From the NCBI GenBank assembly GCA_016124905.1, contig WGMV01000024.1, forward strand, positions 1 through 37,313: a DNA stretch of 37,313 bases. Direction: 5' to 3'. The stretch is from a bacterium (lineage in GTDB: Bacteria; Pseudomonadota; Alphaproteobacteria; Rickettsiales; RI-342). How positions within the stretch are numbered: the stretch's first letter is position 1; the number at the start of each line of letters is the position of its first letter. Below are positions 15,698 to 24,419 of the stretch, piece by piece. A program made the translations under genes and the position numbers. Under the pieces are notes generated by a model. That model had not been told where the DNA came from, searched no databases, and saw nothing but the letters and a program-made list of their open reading frames with translations.

Positions 15698-16846
15698 TTA
15701 TCGCTGCGGGGTTTCCTGTAGTTTGCTGATGGCCTCGGCGCGGGTGGCTTCCAGTTCCGTCCAGTGAGAGAAGAGCTTCTCCGCCGCCTTGGCGCTTTCT
15801 TCTCCCGAAGCCAATGCGGCCAGCTTACCGGCGATGGCATTGCCCGCATGGGCAACGAAATTACCTTTGGTACGGGAGGATTGCTCCAGGAAATTGGCCA
15901 TATCATGCGCGGCGCGGGGTTCCGCCACCGTGCCTGGCTGAATCATGGCTTCCGCCATGCGGCTGCCCTCCCCAATGCGGCGTTCGCGCCCCAGAACCGG
16001 GAAAATATACTGGCTGAAGGCCGTTAAGGTCACGGCAGGGGCGGAAAACAGCAATTCTGCCGTGTGGGGCAGATTGCCCAGAGTGGAAAGGCCGCTATCA
16101 TGCGCCTGGATGGCGGATTCGATATAGCTGCGCTGGACATCCGTAAGCCCATTAAGGCTGTTGCCCAAAAGGCCGCGGAAGCCGTCCACCGCACTTTTGC
16201 TGTTATTGATGAGTTCCTGCACGGTGATTTCATTCTGCCCAAGCATGCTTGAGATTCCGTGCCCTAAATCCTGACTCAAGGCAGACCAGTTTGCACCGCC
16301 ATTAACCATGCCTCGCTGCAGACCGTTCAAGCCCGGAACAACCACACCGGTCAGCGGGTCCGTCACGTTTCCCTGCATAAGCGCAGCAAGTCCTGTTGCG
16401 CCACCAACGGCAAGCCCGGCTCCGGCAACCAGTATTCCAGCTCCCGGCACAATCGCAGACAGAGCGGCAATGCCGAGATTGCGCGCGGTTTTCCAGGTGG
16501 CGGATACGGCCAGTTTGCGCGTGTTGTCGGGATGATGCTCATCCTCGGTGCCTATCCATTGCACCTTGTCCTGTTTGCGTTCGCCCAGATGGCTGGTGAA
16601 TTGCTTAATTTCGGTTTTGCCGCCCGCCAGAATGGCCTCGGCGGCATCCTTGCGCACATAGGTGCAGATCGCATCGTGATAAATCGCCGGTTTTTTGCCT
16701 ACCGGCTCATCATAGACCACCAGGTAGCGCTGAGCGTCGATATTGGGCTCGCTACCCACCGCTTTTGCCACCAGGCCGCGCTGTTGCCGCAGGATATCCT
16801 GACGGAGTGATGTTAAACCGCTTAACAATTCGTGATTGGTAGCCAT
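15698..16846 (-). CDS. Uncharacterised protein with central glycine-rich hydrophobic segment
   Basis: A 382-residue protein that I do not recognise. The ATG at 16846 is preferred to the upstream TTG at 16873; AGGA lies about 9 bases before it. Residues 1-115 are soluble and charged (YLVVYDEPVGKKPAIYHDAI). Residues 121-158 form a long Gly/Ala hydrophobic block (GIAALSAIVPGAGILVAGAG and on), which could be a membrane hairpin. The remaining 220 residues look helical, with motifs such as ITVQELINNSKSAVDGFRG and a charged C-terminal helix. There is no signal peptide. It ends next to the SDR stop and is divergent from fzlA. A membrane-inserting or exported factor is possible but speculative. Confidence 0.75.
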   Translation of the reverse strand: MATNHELLSGLTSLRQDILRQQRGLVAKAVGSEPNIDAQRYLVVYDEPVGKKPAIYHDAICTYVRKDAAEAILAGGKTEIKQFTSHLGERKQDKVQWIGTEDEHHPDNTRKLAVSATWKTARNLGIAALSAIVPGAGILVAGAGLAVGGATGLAALMQGNVTDPLTGVVVPGLNGLQRGMVNGGANWSALSQDLGHGISSMLGQNEITVQELINNSKSAVDGFRGLLGNSLNGLTDVQRSYIESAIQAHDSGLSTLGNLPHTAELLFSAPAVTLTAFSQYIFPVLGRERRIGEGSRMAEAMIQPGTVAEPRAAHDMANFLEQSSRTKGNFVAHAGNAIAGKLAALASGEESAKAAEKLFSHWTELEATRAEAISKLQETPQR

Positions 16847-16903
16847 GGCGCAATATCCTGAAAGCTGTTGCAAACAGAATAAGCCTTTTTTGTGAAAGCT
16901 TTA

Positions 16904-16917
16904 TGAAACCCGTTTCA
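16904..16917. repeat. Inverted repeat TGAAAC-CC-GTTTCA in divergent promoter region
   Basis: Six-base perfect arms around CC lie in the 144-base gap between the leftward orphan gene and fzlA. It could be an operator. An adjoining minus-strand TTGAAA (16914-16919) overlaps it and may be part of a promoter for the orphan. Confidence 0.3.
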
Positions 16918-16990
16918 AAAAGCCGCATACGGGGCATTGATGCCCGGGCGTTGATGGGTTAAGCATGGCGAGGATTTCAAGGACCGCTCG

Positions 16991-17662
16991 ATGCCCCGTA
17001 CGCTTCACCACACGCCCCTGCACCCGTTTTGCCGCAAAATCCGCGTGCAATTGAAGGAAAAAGGGCTGGAATGTCAGCTCAATGAGGTCAAGCCATGGGA
17101 GCGGCCGATTGAGCTGCTCACCCTAAACCCCGCAGGCGACGTGCCGGTGCTGGAAGAAGCCAGCGGCACGGTGGTAGTGGGGCATGGACCGGTGGCGGAA
17201 TATCTGGAAGAGGTTTACACGGAGCGGCCGCTTTTAGGCCGTACACCGGTGGAACGGGCGGAAATCCGCCGCCTGGTGGATTGGTTCGACCATAAATTCT
17301 TCGACGAGGTGACGCGCTACCTGCTGATGGAGAAGTATTTCAAGCGGCTGGCGGGCGGCGGCGGGCCGGAGAGCCTTTCCATCCGCGCGGGTAAAAGCAA
17401 CATTCTTTACCATCTGGACTACATTGCCTTTCTGACCCAGCGCCGGGTTTGGCTGGCGGGTGATCAGCTGACACTTGCCGACATCTCGGCGGCGGCGCAG
17501 CTTTCATCGCTGGACTATTTCGGCGATGTGCCATGGGAGCACAGCAAGGAAGCGAAAGAATGGTATGCGCTGATCAAATCACGCCCGGCATTCCGGCAGA
17601 TACTGGCCGATTACGTGCCCGGCGTGCGGCCACCGGAACATTACAATAACCTGGATTTCTAA
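16991..17662 (+). CDS. fzlA: FzlA-like glutathione S-transferase family protein
   Basis: A 223-residue protein with an N-terminal thioredoxin-like domain (LHHTPLHPFCRKIRVQLKEK) and a C-terminal all-helical GST domain (VDWFDHKFFDEV, WLAGDQLTLADISAAA). The extended C-terminus after SRPAFRQILADYVPG, finishing HYNNLDF, and the segment SSLDYFGDVPW match what I remember of Caulobacter FzlA. That protein is an essential GST homologue that binds FtsZ, curves its filaments and governs constriction without using glutathione. AAGGA lies about 7 bases before the ATG. FzlA is characteristic of Alphaproteobacteria, so it helps identify the host. A generic GST is the alternative, but the C-terminal tail favours FzlA. 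Confidence 0.82.
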   Translation: MPRTLHHTPLHPFCRKIRVQLKEKGLECQLNEVKPWERPIELLTLNPAGDVPVLEEASGTVVVGHGPVAEYLEEVYTERPLLGRTPVERAEIRRLVDWFDHKFFDEVTRYLLMEKYFKRLAGGGGPESLSIRAGKSNILYHLDYIAFLTQRRVWLAGDQLTLADISAAAQLSSLDYFGDVPWEHSKEAKEWYALIKSRPAFRQILADYVPGVRPPEHYNNLDF

Positions 17663-17706
17663 CGGTTGTAAAAAAACGGCCATGGTTTGTCTGTATGGTT
17701 GGGCCC

Positions 17707-19182
17707 ATGATAAACCTCGCACCGAACGCATCTGATCGCTACCTTGTCGCGTTTCAACGTTACCAGGATTGCAACTGGAGCCGACGCGCGCCGCTGGCGG
17801 GGCTGGCGGATGGCTATATCGGCCACAGGCCCGGCCTGGAATCCATCATTGACCTGGCCGGGAGCGACAGCGGTTTGCCGCTTCCCGCCCCCATGCAACG
17901 CGCCCAGTCCGAAGCCGTGAACAACCTGCTTGCATCTTACGGACGGATGCATGACGGCAAGAACCCTCCTGAAATTCATACCGTTCATCACTTTCTGGTC
18001 AATTGCTCCCAGGAACAGAAAATGGCGGTGGCGGCAGCCAATAAGGAGCTTACCGAGCCGTTTCCCGCCTTCATGCGCAAGGCCGCCTTTCAGGCGTTGA
18101 TGCAGCCGCTGAAGGTGCCGGGTTCGCTTGATCAGACCGTGCCGTATCTCGGCTCTTCGATCGATCTGTTCAAACACGCGCTTCAAACCCTGGGCAACGA
18201 GGAAAGAAACATCGTCCTGTTTCCACCAGGCATGTTCGACAAGTTCGCCGTAAGCGCGCATAATCTCGGGTTCGATGTGCGCCAGCCGGACAATCCGCCC
18301 CCAAACAGCGCCAAAATGACCCCCGCCACCCTGGCTTCCATGCTTGCCGATTCGAAGGACCGCTGCGCGGCTTTCGTTCTCTTCAACCCCGCTTATCCGA
18401 CAGGTGAGCATTACAACGAAGCCGAGTTAAAAGCCCTCGCCTGGGAATGTATCAAAGCAGGAGTGCCCGTGATTTGCGATGAAGTATTCGCGCAGATGGA
18501 ACTGTCCGCCCCGCATCATTCCATGGCATCCATTACCATCGACCTGCCGAACCAGCAGGGATGCATTTCAATGCATAATCACACCATTACGCTGTGCAGC
18601 AGCTCGAAATATCTTGGCCTTTTGCTGCCCCGCAAGATTTCCGCCGCCAGCACGGGCAACCCCGCATGGCAAGCCTCGCTGGAGCAGCGCATCCGTGAAT
18701 CCGACGAGCCCTTCAACGGTTGCGCACCTAACGGCTGGGCCATGATTGTGAGCCACCAGCTCAACAATGCCCCTCCCGAGCATCGAGTGCATATGCGCCA
18801 GCATCTTGAGCAGCGCTGGTCACTTGTCGCCGAGCAAGCGCGCTATGGAACGCAATGGTGGGACGATCCCGAAGCCTCCCCTTTTGCGATCCTGTGCTTT
18901 GACCCCGACCTTCTTTCCAACTATGGCATTGAGAATAACCTGGAGCTGATGGAGTATCTCCATCTTGTCGCCGGGGTGCACACGGGTTTATTGACGGCGA
19001 ACGGGTTTGAAGGGATGGGGGTTCGGATCAACTATGCCTGCCGCGAGCCGGATGTCACCACGGCTGCGCTGGATCGTATTGACCGGCTTGTCCGCAGCAT
19101 GGAACAGGGCATGGCCCCGTTTTACAGCGAAGTGCTGCAAATGGCCCATATGACGCGGTCGGAAGGCATGCGTGCATTGTAA
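17707..19182 (+). CDS. PLP-dependent aminotransferase-fold protein (class I/II)
   Basis: A 491-residue fold-type I PLP enzyme of unknown substrate. Landmarks are FNPAYPTGEHYNEAELKAL (equivalent to NPxNPTG), VICDEVFAQME with the aspartate that pairs the pyridine nitrogen, and LCSSSKYLGL with K301 as the Schiff-base lysine. GMGVRINYACRE supplies the carboxylate-binding arginine. The usual tyrosine after the aspartate is Phe here (DEVF). The first ~120 residues are longer than in typical aminotransferases of about 400 residues and contain no motif I know. The ATG at 17707 is chosen over 17695, but neither has a good ribosome site. It lies between fzlA and queG on the same strand. Transaminase, decarboxylase or C-S lyase activity are all possible. 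Confidence 0.8.
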   Translation: MINLAPNASDRYLVAFQRYQDCNWSRRAPLAGLADGYIGHRPGLESIIDLAGSDSGLPLPAPMQRAQSEAVNNLLASYGRMHDGKNPPEIHTVHHFLVNCSQEQKMAVAAANKELTEPFPAFMRKAAFQALMQPLKVPGSLDQTVPYLGSSIDLFKHALQTLGNEERNIVLFPPGMFDKFAVSAHNLGFDVRQPDNPPPNSAKMTPATLASMLADSKDRCAAFVLFNPAYPTGEHYNEAELKALAWECIKAGVPVICDEVFAQMELSAPHHSMASITIDLPNQQGCISMHNHTITLCSSSKYLGLLLPRKISAASTGNPAWQASLEQRIRESDEPFNGCAPNGWAMIVSHQLNNAPPEHRVHMRQHLEQRWSLVAEQARYGTQWWDDPEASPFAILCFDPDLLSNYGIENNLELMEYLHLVAGVHTGLLTANGFEGMGVRINYACREPDVTTAALDRIDRLVRSMEQGMAPFYSEVLQMAHMTRSEGMRAL

Positions 19183-19222
19183 ATTCCGTGATTGCGATTC
19201 TCTTCTCGGTTAGCATGGCAGC

Positions 19223-20266
19223 ATGAGCAGGTCCGTTTCATCCAAGCAGCTTATTGCCGACATGGCGCGCGCCGAAGGGTTCGATGCGGTTGGTTTTGCG
19301 CCACCCGCGCTGCCGGAACAGGCGGGTGAGGATTTGCGGATTTTTATCGAAAAGGGCTTTCACGGCGAAATGAGCTGGCTGGCCGAGCGCATGGTGGAAC
19401 GCAGCCATCCCTGGGCGCTGTGGTCGGACGTAAAATCCATCATCGTGCTGGGCATGAATTACGGGCCAGAGCAGGACCCGTTGCCCGAACTGGAGGCGAA
19501 GGATTGTGGCTATATTTCTGTCTACGCGCGCAACCGGGATTATCATGATGTGGTGAAAGGCAAGCTGAAGCAGCTTGCAGGGAAGATTGTGGGCCGCTTC
19601 GGCGGACAGGTGAAGGTGTTTGTGGATACCGCGCCGGTGATGGAAAAACCGCTGGCGGAGCTGGCGGGCATCGGCTGGCAGGGCAAACATAGCTGCGTCG
19701 TCAGCCGCCAGCATGGGAGCTGGCTGTTTCTCGGGGTGATTTATACCACGCTGGAGCTTGCGCCCGATGCGCCGGAGGCAAAATATTGCGGCCGCTGCAG
19801 CGCCTGCATCACCATCTGCCCCACGCAGGCCATTGTCGCCCCGCATCAGCTGGATGCAAGGCGCTGCATATCCTACCTGACGATTGAGCATAAGGGGTCG
19901 ATCGACGAAGAATTGCGGCCGCTGATGGGCAACCGCATTTACGGCTGCGATGATTGCCTGGCGGTGTGCCCGTGGAACAAGTTCGCCTCAACGGCGACAG
20001 AGGCCAAATTCCATGCACGCGAGGCCCTGAACATGCCAGCACTTTCCGACTTATTGCAACTGGATGAGGCTGGTTTTCGTAGCTTATTCGCCGCGTCTCC
20101 CATCAAACGCATCGGCTGGGAACGATTCATGCGCAATGTGCTGATTGCGGCGGGGAACAGTGGCGACCAATCACTCACCCATGCCATAGCCGTATTTGCA
20201 AAACACCAAAGCACCCTGCTGGCCGAGCATGCAAAATGGGCGCTAGGGCGCTTGCTTCCTAACTGA
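19223..20266 (+). CDS. queG: Epoxyqueuosine reductase QueG
   Basis: This enzyme catalyses the last step of queuosine tRNA modification, reducing epoxyqueuosine with a cobalamin cofactor and two 4Fe-4S clusters. The 347-residue protein has the N-terminal cobalamin-binding reductase domain, including KSIIVLGMNY, YARNRDYHDV, VDTAPVMEKPLAELAGIGWQGKH and SWLFLGVIYTT. The ferredoxin-like cysteine pattern CGRCSACITICPTQAI is followed by GCDDCLAVCPWN. A HEAT-like C-terminal tail ends LAEHAKWALGRL. All eight cluster cysteines are present. The ribosome site before the ATG is poor. The 3' end overlaps the tail of the opposing orphan gene by eight bases. Confidence 0.95.
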   Translation: MSRSVSSKQLIADMARAEGFDAVGFAPPALPEQAGEDLRIFIEKGFHGEMSWLAERMVERSHPWALWSDVKSIIVLGMNYGPEQDPLPELEAKDCGYISVYARNRDYHDVVKGKLKQLAGKIVGRFGGQVKVFVDTAPVMEKPLAELAGIGWQGKHSCVVSRQHGSWLFLGVIYTTLELAPDAPEAKYCGRCSACITICPTQAIVAPHQLDARRCISYLTIEHKGSIDEELRPLMGNRIYGCDDCLAVCPWNKFASTATEAKFHAREALNMPALSDLLQLDEAGFRSLFAASPIKRIGWERFMRNVLIAAGNSGDQSLTHAIAVFAKHQSTLLAEHAKWALGRLLPN

Positions 20267-21761
20267 GGTTGATCGTCTCGCCATTTGCGAACTGACCAAG
20301 GGCGGCAATCGCCGCGTCATTGACCGTCCTCCCACCGTGATGCGTCAGGGCACATACATCCGTCAACGGAATATCCATCATCAAGAGACCTTCTTCATGC
20401 GCGGCTGCCTGCGCATTCGGAAAGACCGAGATTATCTCGTTCAGCAGGCCGTTCAGCCGGTTGCGTTCATGCGTCTCGACCGTAAGCTGGACCCAGTGAT
20501 TTTCCGGCGCGTCAAGGCTGGGCTGGATTTCACCTAACGGATTATAATCACGTGCCCAATGCGCGGTTACGTTTACTTCCGGGAAATCCGGAACAAGCCG
20601 CTGCTCAAGGACCTGGGCCAAAGCGCCCGAGGCTTGCTCGCCCAAACCGATGAGCTCGCTGGCCCGCATGATGTAATGATAGAGAGGGAGGCCCAGACTA
20701 AGCAGGCGGCCTGGAATCATGACGAATCCCACGCCATCTGCGGTCGGCATTAGAAATTCGATGCTTTGCTCCAGGTTCAGCTTACTATCCTGGCCATAAT
20801 TCCCCTGCCCGAACAACAGGGCGATATCGCGCGCGATCGCCTGGTATCCCATTTGGTTCACGACCGATGACGGAATGGGGAATGCGAGCATGTTGTCGTT
20901 GAAGCCTTCCGCATCATACACCCAGTCCGTGACGTCCACGGGCTCATAATGCTCGTCATAATCAACACGCTTTATGGGTATGAAATATTCCCTGACCAGC
21001 GCTTCGTGCATCAACGGGTTGTCCAGCATGGCGCGGCCATAGGCCTGGTGCTGGGCGGTATGCTCCTCCAGCCATATCTTCAGCGGCTTCCAGCGCAGGT
21101 CAAACCAGGGATTCTCTACATCACGCATGCAATGGCGGAGCACGCCTTCCGTGTGGGCGGAGATTGTGTCCATGCGTGTGGCGATATCGCCGTATATCGC
21201 GCGCATGTTATTATAAACGGCCTGGCTGCGCCGAAGCTCGACCGTATCGAGCGTCATCGATTGTTGCATCGCCCCTTCGGGCAGCTGCAGTTCGGCGATG
21301 CGTTCCGCTTTTTTGGCTGCCTTATCCGCCGCCTGAACCGATTGAAAATAACGCAACACATCGCCATCAAGGGTGATTTCATGGGTATCGCTGATTTTGA
21401 GAAAGCCTGTCATGCTTCCAGCCAGCAGTGTGTCGCCTGCTCTACCGATTGCTTCGTTACCCTGTCCGACATGCTGTATCTGCAACACGTCGTGCATGGG
21501 GATGCCGAAAGTGAGATCGTGGATAAGGCCGCGCTCCCACGCTTCCAGTAATGCGCGTGTGGTGCTTTCGTTCGGATTCGGGGTGCGTATGATGCGGCTT
21601 CCGTCCCGATATTGCCAGTATCCGGTACTGATGCCCGCGCCGTTCAGTTCATCCGCAGCGGCACAAAGGTTTCGGGTTACCGTATCGACCACCCTGCCCG
21701 CCATCTGGCGAATGCCCGGGTTTTCGAAATCCAAATCGAGATGTGTGTCGCTGATTGCCAT
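20259..21761 (-). CDS. Uncharacterised 500-residue protein
   Basis: I cannot assign this protein. It is soluble and acidic, with no signal peptide or obvious transmembrane segment. Identifiable stretches are an N-terminus rich in Asp (ISDTHLDLDFENPG), a lysine/alanine helix (VQAADKAAKKAERIAELQLP), an aromatic-rich middle (VENPWFDLRWKPLKIWLEE, YFIPIKRVDYDEHYEPVDV) and a C-terminus with VQLTVETHERNRLNGLLNEI. A metal-dependent enzyme is not evident. The stop overlaps the end of queG on the other strand (20259-20266), and its start faces glutaredoxin across a short divergent gap. A weak AGG lies about 9 bases before the ATG. Its placement between two core genes suggests insertion into an otherwise conserved region. 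Confidence 0.75.
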   Translation of the reverse strand: MAISDTHLDLDFENPGIRQMAGRVVDTVTRNLCAAADELNGAGISTGYWQYRDGSRIIRTPNPNESTTRALLEAWERGLIHDLTFGIPMHDVLQIQHVGQGNEAIGRAGDTLLAGSMTGFLKISDTHEITLDGDVLRYFQSVQAADKAAKKAERIAELQLPEGAMQQSMTLDTVELRRSQAVYNNMRAIYGDIATRMDTISAHTEGVLRHCMRDVENPWFDLRWKPLKIWLEEHTAQHQAYGRAMLDNPLMHEALVREYFIPIKRVDYDEHYEPVDVTDWVYDAEGFNDNMLAFPIPSSVVNQMGYQAIARDIALLFGQGNYGQDSKLNLEQSIEFLMPTADGVGFVMIPGRLLSLGLPLYHYIMRASELIGLGEQASGALAQVLEQRLVPDFPEVNVTAHWARDYNPLGEIQPSLDAPENHWVQLTVETHERNRLNGLLNEIISVFPNAQAAAHEEGLLMMDIPLTDVCALTHHGGRTVNDAAIAALGQFANGETINLS

Positions 21762-21827
21762 CTTGTATACCTGTGATATGTTGGTTTTGTATCCTATTGG
21801 TTAATTGTTTAAGCTTTGTTGCTGTTT

Positions 21828-22082
21828 ATGTCCGCTGTCACCATTTATTCGACCACCGTTTGTCCCTATTGCGTGCGCGCTAAGGAGTTGCTGAAGCGCA
21901 AAGGGGTGAGCTATGCCGAAATCAATGTGGATGACGATGCCGAGCGGGCCAAGATGATCGAAAAGTCCGGCGGCCGCCGAACGGTCCCGCAGATTTTCAT
22001 CGGCAGCACCCATGTGGGCGGCTGTGACGACCTTTACGCGCTGGAACGCGAAGGCAAGCTGGACGCACTGCTGGCCGGCTAA
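21828..22082 (+). CDS. grxC: Glutaredoxin 3
   Basis: An 84-residue dithiol glutaredoxin that reduces disulfides with glutathione in the cytoplasm. The active site is C12-P-Y-C15 in TTVCPYCVRAKELL. The cis-proline and glutathione-binding residues are in RRTVPQIFIGSTHVGGCDDL, typical of GrxC. The start at 21828 (MSAVTIYS) is chosen over the TTG at 21816 because it gives the normal family N-terminus. No clear ribosome site is seen. Confidence 0.95.
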   Translation: MSAVTIYSTTVCPYCVRAKELLKRKGVSYAEINVDDDAERAKMIEKSGGRRTVPQIFIGSTHVGGCDDLYALEREGKLDALLAG

Positions 22083-22132
22083 GGACCCGAATTCTTCAAC
22101 TATGGGTACATTTTTCTGCCAGGGTTAGCAGG

Positions 22133-22957
22133 TCAACGCTTTTTGGCTTTTTTGGGCGCTTCAGGGGCGGGGTTGGCCCACAGGCTGAGCTGGCTGATGC
22201 GCACGGCGGAGACAGGCTCGGCCTCCGTTTCGGGATAGGCCAGCCAATTGATGCCGCCGATGGTCTCTTCCCGTGACATTTTCATGGGGGTGGCGGCTTC
22301 GGCGCGTAAGGTTCCATCCAGCCAGAGGCGAAGATGCATGGGCTTTTTGTCATCTTCTGGCAGGATCCATTCCTGCTCCACCGTCACCCAGTCGCCCAGG
22401 GCGGGCTCCTTGTCCACCGGCCAGTGCTCCACCTTGCAACCACCGAGGCCGTCAGGCTGATGAAAGGTGAGCCGGGCCTTGCCGTTCTGAAGCTCCAGGC
22501 GCACATATTCACCCATGCTGCCTTTTTCGCAGCCGAAGGGCGCGCCGCGGTACAGGCCGGGCAGCGCCACGCGCGGTGGAATGTCTTCCACGATGGAGAG
22601 GTAAAAGCGGTAACGGAAACAAACATGGCGCGTGTTGTCCGGCATGCCGCCCTGGGCGGCGAATTTTGGCCCGGCCTTATTGCTTTCCTCACCGTCCGGC
22701 CAGGAAAAGGCCATTTGCGGCGGCTGGCCGAAAGGGGTTGCCTCGGGTTGGCTGCTGCGCTCGGCCATGCCCCAGCTTTCAAACGGCTTGTCGTCGGCAA
22801 GAGCGGGATAATCAAACGCGAGCGGCATGCGCGCCGAGCAAGGTGAAACCGGCAGGGGCGCCTCTTCAACCGGGGGCTTGCTGCCCTGCCAGAAACCAAT
22901 GCCCGCGCCGATGGCCACAACGCCCAGGATAACCCCTGCTATCAGCCTGCCTGACAT
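22133..22957 (-). CDS. Membrane-anchored extracytoplasmic protein, lectin-like domain possible
   Basis: A 274-residue protein with one N-terminal membrane segment (IAGVILGVVAIGAGIGFW, about residues 5-22). It could serve as an uncleaved anchor or a signal sequence. A proline-rich linker (KPPVEEAPLPVSP) and a largely beta-strand domain follow. Blocks such as YRFYLSIVEDIPPRVALPGLYR, YVRLELQNGKARLTFHQPDG, DWVTVEQEWILPEDDKK, HLRLWLDGTLRAEA and AVRISQLSLW resemble the jelly-roll fold of polysaccharide lyase 14-like or concanavalin-like proteins. That is a fold guess only. The C-terminus is basic (APKKAKKR). It begins one base after the stop of the phosphomannomutase gene, so it is probably in the same operon, and a cell-surface carbohydrate link is plausible. 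Confidence 0.75.
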   Translation of the reverse strand: MSGRLIAGVILGVVAIGAGIGFWQGSKPPVEEAPLPVSPCSARMPLAFDYPALADDKPFESWGMAERSSQPEATPFGQPPQMAFSWPDGEESNKAGPKFAAQGGMPDNTRHVCFRYRFYLSIVEDIPPRVALPGLYRGAPFGCEKGSMGEYVRLELQNGKARLTFHQPDGLGGCKVEHWPVDKEPALGDWVTVEQEWILPEDDKKPMHLRLWLDGTLRAEAATPMKMSREETIGGINWLAYPETEAEPVSAVRISQLSLWANPAPEAPKKAKKR

Positions 22958-22958
22958 G

Positions 22959-24419
22959 TCAGTTCAGTTCCTTGGGAATGGCGACGTTGCAGGCCTTAAG
23001 GTGATTGCGCAGCACCGCTTTAAGAGATTCCAGCGAGGCCTTGTCCTGCCCTTCCGCCCGGGCAATGATGGCGGCCTGGGTGTTGCTGGCGCGGATGAGC
23101 CACCAGCCTTCAGGGCTGACCACGCGCACGCCGTCCACCGTCTGCACCTTGGCTTTCTCCGCTTTGAGGCGGGCATGGATTTCATCCACCACGGTGGTTT
23201 TGCGTGCTTCCTGCACATCGATGCGAATTTCGGGCGTGGAGAAACGCTGCGGCAGGCTGGCGGCAATCTCGCTTAATGGCTGGGTGGCGCGGGCGAGCAT
23301 GTCCAGCGTGCGCACGGCGGCGTAGATGCCGTCGTCGAAGCCGAAATAGCGATCGGCAAAAAAGATGTGCCCGCTCATTTCACCGGCAAGAAGGGCGTGT
23401 TCTTCCTTCATTTTGGCTTTGATGAGGGAGTGGCCAGTTTTCCACATGATGGGGCGGCCGCCATGTTTGGCAATGTCGGCAAAGAGGCTTTCGCTGGCCT
23501 TCACATCGGCAATGATGCAGGCGGTGGGGTGGCGCATGAGCAGATCACGCGAGAGCAGCATCAGCAGGTCATCGCCCCAGATGATGCGGCCCTGCCCGTC
23601 CACCACGCCGATGCGGTCGGCATCGCCATCGAAAGCCACGCCGATATCGTAGCCGCCCTCAATCACTTCCCTGATGAGCTGGGCGAGGTTCTCTTCCACC
23701 GTCGGGTCCGGGTGGTGATTGGGAAAGCGGCCGTCGATCTCGGCATTGATGACGTGATGCTCGCCCGGGAGCTGGGAAGCGAGTTTTTCCACCACCTCAC
23801 CGGCGGCGCCGTTGCCGGGGTCCCACACCACGCGAAGGCGGCGGCGGGCGCGGGTGTCGTCGTAACCCGCACGGAGGGTGGAGATGTAATCGTTCAGCAC
23901 GCTGGCATGGGTTTCCCAGCCGCCCGGCTTGCCGTGGCCGCCCTTGGCGGCGGTGCGGCCGAGCTCCTGAATATCCTCGCCATAAAAGGGCTGGCGGGCC
24001 AGCACCATTTTCATGCCGTTATGGTGGCCGGGATTGTGGGAGCCAGTGACCATCAGCCCGGCTTCCACCGGCAGGGTGAAGGCGGCGAAATAGAGCATGG
24101 GGGTGGGGCCGATGCCGATATTGACCACCTGGGCGCCGGCATCCTGCATACCGAGGGAGACGGCCTTGCTGAGGCCTGGGGAGCTCAGGCGACCGTCACG
24201 TCCCAGCGCGATGCGCGGGTTTTCCGCCCCGGTGGCGCTGGCCACCAGCATGGCGAAAGCACGGCCGATGGCATAGGCGTGCTGCTCGGTCAGCGTGACT
24301 CCCGCTTCTCCACGAATGTCGTAGGCACGCAAGGTGACGGGCTCCAGCCCGCAAGGCCAGGCATAGCCGTTCTCGCTGGCGGTTTCGGGTTCGATACGGG
24401 CGGCGGCGTTGTCAGTCAT
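22959..24419 (-). CDS. Phosphomannomutase/phosphoglucomutase
   Basis: A 486-residue alpha-D-phosphohexomutase of the AlgC/ManB type. It interconverts hexose 1- and 6-phosphates and so supplies nucleotide-sugar precursors for envelope polysaccharides. The phosphoserine loop is TGSHNP (S127). The magnesium loop is DGDADRIG, and the sugar-binding loop is GEMSGHIFF. The phosphate-binding end of domain 4 is GWWLIRASNTQAAIIARAEG. The N-terminus contains LRAYDIRGE. GGGAG lies 8 bases ahead of the ATG at 24419. It is followed one base later by the anchored protein gene. Confidence 0.94.
   Translation of the reverse strand: MTDNAAARIEPETASENGYAWPCGLEPVTLRAYDIRGEAGVTLTEQHAYAIGRAFAMLVASATGAENPRIALGRDGRLSSPGLSKAVSLGMQDAGAQVVNIGIGPTPMLYFAAFTLPVEAGLMVTGSHNPGHHNGMKMVLARQPFYGEDIQELGRTAAKGGHGKPGGWETHASVLNDYISTLRAGYDDTRARRRLRVVWDPGNGAAGEVVEKLASQLPGEHHVINAEIDGRFPNHHPDPTVEENLAQLIREVIEGGYDIGVAFDGDADRIGVVDGQGRIIWGDDLLMLLSRDLLMRHPTACIIADVKASESLFADIAKHGGRPIMWKTGHSLIKAKMKEEHALLAGEMSGHIFFADRYFGFDDGIYAAVRTLDMLARATQPLSEIAASLPQRFSTPEIRIDVQEARKTTVVDEIHARLKAEKAKVQTVDGVRVVSPEGWWLIRASNTQAAIIARAEGQDKASLESLKAVLRNHLKACNVAIPKELN

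Noticed and set aside
21793-21804. CCTATTGGTTAA, also at 33737-33748, both just before genes
   Set aside because: A shared 12-mer in 37 kb is expected by chance many times; the rest of the two regions does not align.
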